From: Lepidurus packardi
Lineage: Eukaryota; Arthropoda; Branchiopoda; Notostraca; Triopsidae
Assembly: GCA_023053545.1 (NCBI GenBank)
Contig: JAKZAN010000005.1
Coordinates: 3,038,001-3,102,000, forward strand
DNA: 64,000 nt
Direction of reading: 5' to 3'
Under the pieces are notes generated by a model. It saw only the letters and a program-made list of their open reading frames with translations, did not search any database and was not told the DNA's origin. Positions 26,108 to 37,000 of the stretch are shown here, one piece after another. The translations under genes were made by a program, and so were the position numbers. Within the stretch, counting starts at the first letter, position 1. Each line of letters starts with the position of its first letter.

Positions 26108-29105
26108 ATGGAACCTCAGGGTGATACAAAAGCCAGACACTTGCCGTAAGTACTTCATTCAGTACCTAGCTCTGTGCAGAGAAGGTTGTGCTCCAACATT
26201 AAAACGTAGTTTATTTTGCTTTTAACGTAAAATTAGACAATGTTCAGTCAAGTTGGAAGTGTAATATTAAAGCAAGCGCCTCTTACCCGTATCGTGGAAC
26301 CTATACGGGCCTTGCAAATAACAGTTCTTCGCGCCGTTGATGAAAAGGGCAACTTTGAGCGGCCAGGTGTTGTACGTCAACCTGAGCGTGAACCAGTGCA
26401 TCCTAAATCGCCTGCCGACATTAAAACATCGTAGGCTTTATTTTTTCAGGCAATAGCTTAAATGTAGGAGCGCAACTAGGGTTCAGGGTGTTCGGTGGAG
26501 GCTGTTTTCGCATGCTTCTAGGAATATGTTTTGCTAAACTTTGACTGTTTTTAGTGAGGAGTTCGGAAAGGGAAAAACAGAAGTTCATGTTACCGAGCAT
26601 TTTAAGGCAGGAGATAAACCAGCAGATGAAATACAGACATCTCTCCATAGGCAAGAGCAAGGTGGCGAAGGAATCATTGACAAAGCTACCGGCCTCGTGG
26701 GATCTGTTACGGATACTATTACCGGTACAATCGGATCTGGCTTCGGTGCGGCCAAGGTAAATAAAATACCCGTTTGGTCCAATTGTGCTAACTATTTATT
26801 TTCTTTACAGTCGGGTGCCCACAAAGCTGCTGATCTAGCATCAAGCACGACGTCGACGGTTTATCACGGAACGATGGATACCGCTGCTTCGGCTGCCCAT
26901 TCCGCTCAAAGCATGGTTGGGTCTGCTATGGAATCTATGAAGAATCTGGCAGTTTCGGCTAAAGACACCGTCGCGGGATTTGCTGGGTCTGCCCAAGTAC
27001 ATAGTTCACCTTACCTATGCTTTTTTTTTGTTCAACAAGATAGGATTTTTTTTCCCAACGTTGACAATTCGTTACTTCGCTAGGAATCTGCCATGAAGGG
27101 ATACGAAGGTGCCAAGGACATGGGCTCACAAGCAGCAGGAGCTGTAAGTACTTTGAATTGCGATATTTTACAGCATTTAACTGTTCTACTTTATCGGTTT
27201 ATAGACAATGGATACTGCTGGCAATGTGATGGATAAGTCCAAGGAAATGAGTGGCGCAGCTTGGGATACAGCCAAGGACATCGCAGGGCGCACCGGAGAG
27301 TCGATCCAAGACGTCGCTGGGCGTGGTCAACAACTGGCTGGTCAAGCTTTCGACAAGACGAAGGATGTGACTCGACAAGGCGTAGAGAAGGGCAAAGAAG
27401 CTTCTTCCAGAGCGGGTGATGCGCTCCGACAAGCGGCCGAAAGTGGGATGGACGTAGCACATAAGGGTGTCGAAAAGGGTAAGGAGGCCGCCTCGGCGGG
27501 TGCAGATACCGCACAGAGCGCTTGGGAGGGAACCAAGGATATCTCGCAGCAAGGAATGGAGAAAGGACGCGATATCGCCAAACAAGGCATGGACAAGGGG
27601 CGTGATCTCGCCAGCTCAGCTGGAGAGAAGCTTCAACAAGCGGGTGAAGCCGGAAGAGATGTGGCTCAAAAAGGCATGGACAAAGGCCGAGACGCTGCTT
27701 CTGCTGCTGGTGACACCGCCCAAAGCGCCTGGGAGAAGACCAAAGATGTCTCGCAGCAAGGCATGGACAAAGGTCGAGAAGCTGCTTCAGCTGCCGGTGA
27801 CACCGCCCAAAGCGCCTGGGAGAAGACCAAAGATGTCTCGCAGCAAGGCTTGGACAAAGGTCGAGAAGCTGGTTCGGCTGCTGCCGACACCGCCCAAAGC
27901 GCCTGGGGGAAGACCAAAGATGTCTCGCAGCAAGGCGTGGACAAAGGCCGAGACGCTGCTTCAGCTGCTGGTGACACCGCCCAAAGCGCCTGGGAGAAGA
28001 CCAAAGATGTCTCGCAGCAAGGCTTGGACAAAGGTCGAGAAGCTGGTTCGGCTGCTGCCGATACCACCCAAAGCGCCTGGGGGAAGACCAAAGATATCTC
28101 GCAGAGTGGAAAGGATGCTGCTCAGCAAGGAGTGGAAAAGGGCCGCGACCTGACTTCCAAAGCCGGTGAAAACATCCAGGAATCTGGACAAGGCAAGGAA
28201 ATATTTGGCGGAACTTGGGAGCAGAACAAAGGCGCACGTGAACAGGGAGCGGATACATCAGAGGGGTTCGGGCAGCCGCAACATCAAACCAATCTGGGAG
28301 CTTGGCAGCAACCCCCGAAGATTCAAGCTGATGTCAAGGTTGAAAAGCCGGATACTGCTACTGCTGAATGGCAGACGACTGAACATCACCGCGCCTCGTA
28401 AATCGGTTTTGCTTAAAAAAGAATTTTACTACGTATCAGTTTTTTTATTTTTATTGGCTATGCTTGACTGGGAGAGCTTGATCGTGGAAGGGGTGGAACA
28501 GGTGTGCTGTCTGTTTGCCTTGCTTTGGTTAGGGTTTTATGTTCTTGCCGACTGGCATTGCGCTTTTTGGATCGAACCCTTGCTAAGTTGAAAAGCGACA
28601 CAAATTATATTGTAGATTTCTTTGATCCCGATCTTTGGAAATTAATAAATGTATTATCACGCGGGCAGCTTGACTTGTTTCATCCCTTCGCAAAACTTTC
28701 GGCGAGTGTTCCGTTTTATTTTACAGTTTCAATGTTGTAGGGAGCCGGGACCTTTCAAGAAGGGGTTCTTGGGCTACTTGGGTTCGAAAGTGGGGAAGAT
28801 CTTTGGCTCCGCCAAAGTAAACGGGAATTCTTGTGTTTACAAATTGTACGTAAAATTCTTGCCAATTTCAGGACGGTGTTCATGCTACCGTAGAAGACTG
28901 GCAAGTCTTGAATCGAGGAATGAAAAAGTCGAAGGCGATATCTTCGGGTGTAACGCCGGACCCCGCGGAAGTCGATCGCATGGTCGAAGAAGCCAAGGAA
29001 AAGCACCGACATGAACGCGATGAATATATCGCGAATCCCTTTTTGCCGGACCCTGATCAAGTAGTGACAGACGTCACTTTACCGGAAGATCGTGCTGTGA
29101 TTTAA
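26108..29105 (+). CDS. Late-embryogenesis-abundant (LEA group 3-like) repeat protein
   Basis: LEA proteins are highly hydrophilic, mostly disordered proteins that become helical on drying and protect membranes and proteins. Joined exons 26240-26430, 26555-26756, 26811-26996, 27084-27143, 27205-28397, 28741-28816 and 28872-29105 give 713 residues. An alternative first exon, 26108-26145, ends in the same phase and could splice directly to 26555 (662 residues). The 26240 start gives a basic, hydrophobic N-terminus (MFSQVGSVILKQAPLTRIVE...) that could be a mitochondrial presequence; the other is short and polar. The body is rich in Ala, Lys, Gly, Asp and Gln with 11-mer-like repeats, and contains five 29-residue repeats (unit like GMDKGRDAASAAGDTAQSAW plus KTKDVSQQ). 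The last two exons form a distinct tail (FLGYLGSKVGKIFGSAK; VEDWQVLNRGMKKSK). If the donor at 28398 is not used, the reading frame stops at 28401. The family assignment is by composition and repeat pattern. Confidence 0.83.
27673..28107 (+). repeat. 87-bp coding tandem repeat, five copies
   Basis: Five consecutive 87-bp units, each encoding 29 residues, inside the large LEA exon. Copies differ at few positions (Asp/Glu, Ala/Gly swaps; WEK versus WGK) and many synonymous sites are identical, so expansion looks recent or homogenised. Partial related units precede it at about 27550-27672. The repeats create long spurious open frames in the other frames and on the antisense strand. Confidence 0.9.
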
Positions 29106-30246
29106 GAAACGTTAGCTGCTTACGTTATGACCTTGTAACTGGAGTATAATTTCTTTTATCAGTTAATATAGATAGAAGTTTACGTTTTGCTATGATATTG
29201 GTTATTTTTCCTTAAACCGGGGAGGTTGAATAAAGAATCCAAAAATAAATATGAAAAGGAAAAAGTGGTGCACAGGAATATCTATAACGTCTGTTCAATT
29301 CAGGTTTTGCATTTGCAGAATTCGTATAGTTTTCGCAAAAAACCTGGTTTCATGCCATGTCCGCATATTTTCCATCAGTGCATGTTTACTGCAGATATGT
29401 ATATGAACGTAATATATTGAGCAAAAACAGCATATATAGCATTGTTAATATGAATAGAAACACGAAGCGTGCGAAGCTCAGAGAGTTCGAAATGTGATCG
29501 CAAGACGCAGACCGTAAGTGGGAATACAGACCTGTGAATACGACGGCTAATGTAGTATGAAAAAATAAGGCTTCGGACGTTTTTCCCAGATGCTACATCG
29601 ATGCCGGGGCACACAGAAACAATATGTAAGACAAGTAAACGATCCGACCAATCCGATTATTGTTTTCTCCATTTCTCCTCAATAAGCTGGCAGTTATTCG
29701 TGCGACTTCAATAGGAATGAAACGTCTACAGGCAGGCTATTGTTTTAGTATTTTTTAGTTTTGTAGTAAAAAAATAGGTATGTATCAGGAAAGTTCCGAT
29801 ACATTGCTGTTGCTAAATTGTTTTATCAACACTTTGAGCCACTGCAAACGTGATTTACTAACTCGGTTCTTTGCGTCAAAGTTCAGAGAAAGCAATCAAA
29901 AGATTCAATCGATCTCAGGAAAAATGTAACAGTTGTATAAGATCCTTCTAACTAAAAGATGAATTCGCAAACTATTCGAATACGAATGCATGAGCTTTCT
30001 TTGGTAGATCTTAACGATTGATTCCGCAGTGATTTTCTAATTTTGTAGTAATTAAATTTGCATAATCTACGTTTTATAGTAACGAGTTCTGGCAAGTAGT
30101 CTCAGGAGGCAGGACATATGTTCTAGGAAGAAAATTACCGTACCGTACTACTAACATTCCGAAAACGTTGACTCAACGCTTGGCAGCCGTTGCTGGTTCA
30201 GGCAACGGTCAAACCAGCTCAGTCCTGAACGTTCCAACATCAAACC
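29106..30246. other. Intergenic region between the two LEA-like genes
   Basis: About 1.1 kb, AT-rich. It contains the LEA poly(A) signal and presumably the promoter of the downstream paralogue. No open frame with a recognisable domain and no obvious repeat. Confidence 0.5.
29229..29234 (+). other. Candidate poly(A) signal of the LEA gene
   Basis: AATAAA 124 bases after the TAA at 29103-29105, in a suitable position for the 3' end of the LEA transcript. Confidence 0.5.
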
Positions 30247-31398
30247 ATGATGCCTACCGACAACCCTAACAGCCCGTAAGTTTTGATGTCGAATCAGTGT
30301 TTAAATAGTTAGTGACGACTATAGCAAATCTCAAATATGTTTCCTTACATCCAGAGCCGAGAATGAACGGACCATTGGTCAAAAACTCGGACATCTCATT
30401 AACGTTGCAACGCAAAAAGCTAGCGATTTCGTGTCAGGACCTCCTGAGCTTAGCGGCACACAAACAGGTCTCGCAATCCATGGTGTAGCTCACGGAAATG
30501 CGGCTGCTCTTGAAAAGAAAGCAAAAGTAACGGATGAATTCATGGGAAAAGCCTCCGAAGGAGTAAATCAGACGAATACTCCGCAAACGCAGAAATATCA
30601 CTTCGAACAGCCAGCAGGACGTCTCGAATCTGACATTGACCCCAACGCAAAAATTCCTTATGAGGAAAAGCCCCCTGCCCCGTAAGAAATGGAAACAATT
30701 TTGTTCTATTAAATTCCCTATTAATTGCACGACTAACCTAGACACGCCGCCAGTGACACCAAACGTCCTGGCTTGCTAACTGAATGGGGAAAGAAGCTGT
30801 CGGATGTCTTTGGGACAGATGCTAGGGTACTTTCTGAACTACTGCGATCAGGGGCGTCGCGAGGGGGTTTCCATTGGGGGGGTGGAGACCTTAGTTTTAC
30901 CGACTGTAGTTGACGATTTTACCGACTGTATTATAGTTTCTATCTTATATTTTCTATCGACTATTAAAGATTTAAACAGTTATTATCGTAGTTATTTCCT
31001 TTAATTTTTCGAGATTTATTGAATAATACTCGTTTTATTTTCATTTTCCGAATTTTACCGACGGCGACCCAAATTTTACCGAATCGGTTTTTGGCCAATT
31101 ATTGGGGGGGTGGTGCACCCCCCCAAACCCCCCCCTCGCGACGCCCCTGACTGCGATTGATGTGTTTTTCTAAAAGTACGATTTGAAATAGGACAACGTT
31201 CAAAGTCGTGAAGAAGCTCGTCAATTCTCTGAACTTCAAAAAGATGCTGCTTCTAAGACTGCTGGGTATCAGCCTGGTCGCTACAAATCACCAATGACTC
31301 CTGAAGATCGTGTGGTTCAGAAAGAGGTTCCACAGGACATAAAAGATCGCTATTTTTCAGAAACGGAGAACCCTGAAGGTCGCAATCGCAATCAGTGA
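30247..31398 (+). CDS. Hydrophilic protein, probable short paralogue of the LEA-like gene
   Basis: Four exons join in frame: 30247-30275, 30355-30681, 30742-30826 and 31192-31398, 215 residues ending in TGA. I recognise no named domain. The protein is charged and low in hydrophobic residues (for example KLGHLINVATQKASDF, HGNAAALEKKAKVTDEFMGK, YKSPMTPEDRVVQKEVPQD). It resembles the neighbour's architecture: a short first exon ending in phase 2, and a penultimate exon that starts in phase 2, ends in phase 0 and encodes a G-x-K-rich segment ending FGTDAR (neighbour: FGSAK), after which both last exons begin Asp-x-Val. The long alanine-rich repeat exon is absent here. The shared exon design and position suggest tandem duplication; a stress-protective role is only inferred. 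A hAT-type MITE sits in intron 3. Confidence 0.78.
30849..31149. mobile_element. hAT-type MITE with 8-bp target duplication
   Basis: A 301-bp element with terminal inverted repeats CAGGGGCGTCGCGAGG / CCTCGCGACGCCCCTG, flanked by the perfect 8-bp duplication ACTGCGAT (30841-30848 and 31150-31157). An 8-bp TSD and CAGGGGCG ends are typical of hAT elements. It has no coding capacity and a G-rich/C-rich pairing just inside each end (runs of 7 or more G or C). It lies in intron 3 of the LEA-like paralogue and leaves both splice sites intact. Confidence 0.92.
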
Positions 31399-31443
31399 TT
31401 TATTTTTGCCTGGAATCCGAGTTGCCAAGATTTATAAGAATTC

Positions 31444-31449
31444 AATAAA
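31444..31449 (+). other. Candidate poly(A) signal
   Basis: AATAAA 46 bases after the stop of the LEA-like paralogue. Confidence 0.5.
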
Positions 31450-31690
31450 TTAGAAATTAATGCCTATAAACTTCACTGAAACCGCTGACTCAATTGAACT
31501 GTTTTAATATTATTTAGCGTAAGACACTTACGCCAAAAGGAACTTTTTCGAAGGAAAAGGTTTTTTGCTAGACAAGTAGGATTACGTACAAGTTGCCTAA
31601 CACGTGCCTTGTGTTGCTATAGCTACAGGATAGCTTGATTAAATATCTTTGAAATCGAAACTAAACTCAAGGTCACCCACACTCATCACC

Positions 31691-32953
31691 ATGGACGTGC
31701 CCTACCTGGACGCAGAACAAGTTAGTTCGCTAGTGAGACCTGCATTGTTATTCCCTCGCATCGAGGAAGCCTTAAAGAACTTTTCTACAAAGAATGGTGT
31801 CGAGCAACCTCTACGAATTACCGTGCCAATAACAAAATATGGAGGGTAAGTTCCACATATACTTTCGCCATAATCTTATGCGAGATGTCTTGTCGTGGGC
31901 TTTTTTTAAAGCTTTTTCGCAACAATGCCAGCGTACAGCGCAAACGACGGTGCATTGGCTTGCAAGCTCGTCAGTTTCTATCCAGGAAACGGAGCAAAAA
32001 ACTTGCCAACGCACATGGCCACAATCCTACTCTTTGATGATGTCACTGGAGCTCCAAAAGCGGTACAAATGACCTTTTACCTTTGATGACTGTTGAATTT
32101 ACACTAATTTAGATTATGGATGGAGAGGTAATAACTGCTTTAAGAACCGCAGCCGCTTCCGTCATCGCGACAAAGTACTTGGCACCTCACGTACGTACAG
32201 TGGCTGTGTTGGGTTCCGGCGTTCAAGCTAAAAGCCACATTCAAGCCTTCGCTGAATATTTTCCAATTCAGGAGGTAAAAAATAAACAATAATGACGAGA
32301 TATTAGTTACAGTAATTCTTGGATCGACCATGTGTTTTCTTGGAAAAACGAAAAGGTCCGGGTCTGGAATCATCGCTACGAAGGGGCTAAGAAACTAGCA
32401 GAAGAGTTGACGCACTCTTCGTTTTCTATTCATGCATACGAACATGTGTCCGACTGCGTAGCTGACGTGGATTGCATTGTTTTGGCCACTTTTAGCAAAG
32501 AACCCGTCTTGCGTTCCGAACATTTGACTTCGCTAAAATCCAATGTTCATATTAACGGTTAGTTAAGAATTTAAAATGGTACGTAATCTAAATTTGCTTC
32601 CCAGCTGTGGGTGCCCCGAGGCCTGACTGGAGAGAAATGGATGAAGCCATTGTTCAAAGCAGTGTCTTATATGCCGACTCGCGACTGTCTGCGGAGAATG
32701 AGGCAGGAGATGTGATTATGAACAAAGCTAGCGTATACGCCGAGATTGGTGAAGTAATTGCAGGCCATGCTGAAGCTTTGACAGGAAAGCGTACTATCTT
32801 TAAATCGTTAGGTAAAATCTTTGTGCAAAACAGCACAAAGGTGTACTGATGTGTTGATGGCTTTTTAATTAAGTAGGAATGGCGATAGAAGACGCCGTCT
32901 CGGCTCATTTGGTATTCGAGTTATATCAGCAGAGTAAAGTAACCACCAAATAA
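31691..32953 (+). CDS. CRYM: Ketimine reductase mu-crystallin (ornithine cyclodeaminase family)
   Basis: Mu-crystallin reduces cyclic ketimines such as piperideine-2-carboxylate with NAD(P)H and in vertebrates binds thyroid hormone. Six exons join in frame: 31691-31845, 31912-32062, 32113-32274, 32356-32557, 32605-32811 and 32877-32953, giving 317 residues (human 314). Conserved parts: MPAYSANDGALACKLVSFYP, THMATILLFD, MDGEVITALRTAAAS, the Rossmann motif VLGSGVQAKSH (GxGxQA), VRVWNHR, HINAVGAPRPDWRE, and YAEIGEVIAG with VFKSLGMA-like IFKSLGMAIEDAVS at the end. All introns are GT-AG and 42-81 bases long. The poly(A) hexamer AATAAA at 32949-32954 overlaps the TAA stop. The gene is convergent with ARPC1, whose stop is 145 bases away. 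It appears intact. Confidence 0.96.
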
Positions 32954-33098
32954 ACACAATATCAAAGTTGGGCTCAAACTTGTGTTGGAATAAGTGACTG
33001 TATAAGAATTCAAACTTAGAAATCAAGGTAGAATACAACTAATTGGTTCTATTGTGTATAATTAAAATTGGTTCTTCCTCCCAAGAGACCGGTTCTTT

Positions 33099-34708
33099 TT
33101 ACGCCAAACGCAAGGCTTTCAAGCCGGAATCTAGACCCTTTAGAACCATTCATTAGCTTACACTCTTGCTTAAATCAAAAATCTTACTTTAACATCCCAA
33201 ATGACAAGTTGGCCGTCAACTCCACCTGTCGAAAAGCGTTCAGCATTGCTCTTGTTTCCTTTGTATATGCACAATCCAATAATAGCGTTTTGGTGAATAG
33301 AGTCCAAATTAGTATCCGTGGACTCTGTGCGAGCTTGGCGATCCAAGCTTTGGAACTTGCGCATAGCACTAAGGGATATCAATTTAATTATCCATTCCGG
33401 AATGGTGAAAATGTATTCTTACCTAATATTGCCAGCTTCTTTCTTCTGCGAAGAATCCAGCTTTCCAGCAAATTCAACTTTGCCACTCTCGTCAACAGAA
33501 AAGGCCATAGGACAGCAACCATAACCCTATATGGCTTACATTAGACGAAAGTTGTGATACAGTAAGCTACACGTACCGCAGCCACAACACCAAATTCGCT
33601 GACCCAAGTGCACGCCAAGAACGGAAGGAAATCGGTGCGTAAAACGGAAATCAACATCCCCTTACTGGCGTCCACCACAGAAATGGAAGAATCATGTCCT
33701 ACCCAGCACAAACGATCACCAGAAGCAGAAAAGCTCACGCTATGGACCCAGCCACCTACAGAATACAACGCAGCTAGTGTGTTTCTTTTAAGAATGTCTT
33801 GAAATACCTCCTCCTGACGAATTCGCAAACTCAGCCATAAGCTGTGCCAAAGGCATTTTTGCTCCCCAAGCTGTTGGTTGCGGACGGTCTTCGATTTCTT
33901 TAATGTAAGCCGAAAAGACGCGCACTTTAAAATCCGTGGAACCTGCAGCCAGTAGTACGTTTTTTGGATGCCAATCAAGGGAAGTTACAGTCGAACGAAT
34001 TGGCTTCTTGATGTGCTTCGAAACCCACCTAAAGCGAGAAAAAAAGATTTCATTATCAAGAAGGTGCCCATAAATAAATATTTTATAAAGAGAGGATTCA
34101 CCAATCATTCTCCTTTTCAAAGTAACAAACGGAAATCAAGCGAGCTCCAGAGCCTACAGCGAACTTATTCTCCAAAGGAGACCAACGAACGCACGTAGCC
34201 GCGCGATTGATGCGAAGCAATACCAAAGTAGGTTTCCATTTGTCATCACTTCCCTGGGTCCATACATAAGCATTTCGATCCTAAATGAAAAGATAAAAAA
34301 GGAAACCAATTAACGCTAGGTATCCTACTGCAAGGCAATATTATTGTGTATTCCATATCTATGTAAGGTAAAGAACATAAGGTACTTACGGCGCCACAAG
34401 TAACAATGCGATTGGTACTTGAAGCCCAATCAATGCCAGTCACTTTGAGATCGTGTTCTTTGAGAACGTCAAGCAAACGCCATTCACGGCCAGCTTGCTC
34501 ATAAATATGCACTTCTGGACTATTCACGGAAATTGCCAATTCTGTAATAAATAACAGAAGATTACTACCTTTATTCCTCACTGAACAAGCAAGGCAAAAA
34601 GCCGGAAAGCAACCAAATAAAATTAACCAAAAAATATTTACGTGTGCGGTCGTGGTTCCAAGCATGACAAGTAATAGGATCAATTCCAAACCCATGAATT
34701 TCCGGCAT
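33099..34708 (-). CDS. ARPC1: Actin-related protein 2/3 complex subunit 1 (p41-Arc)
   Basis: ARPC1 is the WD40-propeller subunit of the Arp2/3 complex that nucleates branched actin. Eight minus-strand exons join in frame: 34642-34708, 34390-34541, 34102-34280, 33808-34028, 33577-33755, 33423-33526, 33188-33368 and 33099-33137. They give 373 residues (human 372). Seen: [110 protein letters not shown]. These match ARPC1 in order through all blades. The acidic insert that contacts nucleation factors is present between blades 6 and 7. All introns are GT-AG, 50-75 bases except one of 107. The gene appears intact. Confidence 0.97.
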
Positions 34709-34999
34709 TTTCACTTAAAAAAGAATTCGCGGACTCTGGACAGTCTACGCGAATGAATCACAAACAAACTTTCAACTTTTTGGACCTCCGCCCTAAGAAT
34801 TGCGTTTTTTGTTTTCTTTAGTTGTAGCGGTTTCCAGAAGGTGGCGACGGCAAGCAACACAGTTCGAAAATGTATCGTTCAAGAGCGCGAAACACATTCC
34901 AGTCGACTGTTTGAACGGGAAGATTGAGCGTATATTGTGTGGAAACCCTAGCATAAATTCAAGCTTTCCGAAATTACGAATCCCAAATTATTGTTTACT
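34709..34999. other. ARPC1: Upstream region of ARPC1, edge of transposon block
   Basis: About 290 bases between the ARPC1 start codon and the first recognisable retrotransposon sequence. It should hold the ARPC1 promoter. No specific element is recognised. Confidence 0.4.
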
Positions 35000-36785
35000 T
35001 GCACTTGCAAAAGCTAACCTAATATACAGTGGTGGGGTTATATCGGGGTTGATCCCTCGTTCGATCGGGGGGAATAACGGAATCCATGACTTCGTCAGTA
35101 GAGGCCATGGATTCAGATTGGTCGGAGGAAGACGTACTTGAAGGCTTTTCCCAGGAAGGATCAGGTATGGAAAATCCGGAGCAAGGGAACTCGTCAAGGA
35201 AAAGTAGAGGGATTAAGGATAAAGAAGGGTTTGAGACATTCCAAAAGGGATAAGTTAGCTTTGAAGAAAACTGGAAAGGGAACAAAACCTGTAGGGAAGG
35301 AAGCCAAGGCTAGATCAAGTGTGAGTACAAGCACGTTCGTAGCAAAGAAAAGGCAACGAGTAGGTTCCCTTCTGTCGGCCGGATCAGATCCGGAAAATAA
35401 CCAGACAGAGGGTAATAGCGAAAGACCGGTTATTAAAAAAGCGGAAGGCCTAACTTTCGCAAAAGTTAACCCAGTCAAGTTAGGTAAAACACTAGAAGCC
35501 TTTAAAGTAAAAAAACAAGATAACCAGGTGGGTTACTTCCTATAGCTTATCCAAAAGATGAGTTGGCAATCGATAAAATGTTGAAGGTGGGAAGAATAGG
35601 AGAATGGATGGTAGAAGCCAGACTGCTAAACCTTTAAACATGGTACATGGTATTGTGCGTTTAGCTGGAGTGACTAAAGAAGAAGTTGGAAGACCAAAAA
35701 TTCGAGGGGATATGACCGGTAAGGCAACTCTTCAAATTCATCATAAAAGAAGCAGGAGAACGGACGAAGTCTCCTACGGAATCATTCCGTTTCATGTTTG
35801 ATAAAACTGAACTTCCCGACCACATTAAGGCTTGGTCTATTATAATAACGGTAATTGAATTTGAATCACATCATATCAGGTGTTATAAATGTCAACGCTT
35901 TAGACATATCAGCTTGTCTTGTACGGCCAAGGAACGATGTGGATTTTGTGGAGAGGAATACCGGACTAGCGGATGTACAAGAAATAATCAGGAGAAAGTA
36001 CCAAACTGTGCACATTGCAAGCAAAATCATGAGGCATCAGACTACAAATGTGAGTATTTTGAAGCTGCAAAACAGAAACAACAGCTAAATAAAACACAGC
36101 GAGAAAGCCAAGCCGTCTCTGAAGACCAAAACGCGAAGAAAGTCACAGGGTTAGGACAGGATAGAACCAATGGCAGTACAGGCCAGAAAACTCCTCTTAC
36201 CTATTGGAAGGTGACGGCAGGCAAAGTACGACAACGGAACCAAGCGCAGATAGTGGGAGGTCAGCAGTAGCGCAGCAGCATCAAATGAACGGGAATATAA
36301 GTCAGAGAGTAAGTGAGTCTCAACCCTCGCGCAACGCAATAGCACCTCTAATTACAAGTTTAATCGTGGAGTGCTTGTCTATATTGCTTAAAACAGGAAG
36401 CTGGGAAGAAAAATACGAAGCGCATGTAAAACAATATTAATGGATCCGTCAACTATACCGGCTCTTATTTCATGTCTGACCAATTTCGGAAAATCGTAGC
36501 TTGAAATGCACGGAGTATTAACCCTCACCTAGCATGCTTATGCGCCTATATTAGCGAAATGCTTAAAAAAACAGATGTAATATTTGTGTGTGAAACATGG
36601 CTAAAGACTGAAGATCGTGTTAGTATTAAAGGGTATAATACATATAGGAAGGATAGGAATAGCAGAACCAGGGGAGGTGGAATTTTATTTTGGGTTCGTA
36701 ATTCAATATAAGTGGAGTGGATTCAACCGACACAATTCAGACAAGGTGTATTAGAAGTAGGTGGCTTAAAATCAAGTGGGAGGGT

Positions 36786-36909
36786 GATATTATATTATAT
36801 TATGATATAATATAATATGATATGATATTATATGATATTATATGATATATGATATATGATATATGACATATGATATATGATATGATATATGATATGATAT
36901 TATATTATT
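36786..36909. repeat. AT-rich microsatellite (ATATG/ATTAT variants)
   Basis: About 124 bases of mixed TATAT, GATAT and ATTAT units within the decayed LINE, where endonuclease sequence is lost. It probably arose by slippage. Confidence 0.85.
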
Positions 36910-37000
36910 GGTATTCACTTGTTAGGAGCCTATCTACAAGTACAACAAGGCACGAGCAGAAGTAGGTGTGTTATTACAAAGTGATGGTTTACTCTTGATT

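Noticed and set aside
27191..28258. 355-codon open frame antisense to the LEA gene, plus two other long frames over the same repeats
   Set aside because: They are by-products of the 87-bp tandem repeat: composition is Arg/Leu/Cys-odd, no domain is seen, and the sense frame alone joins correctly to neighbouring exons.
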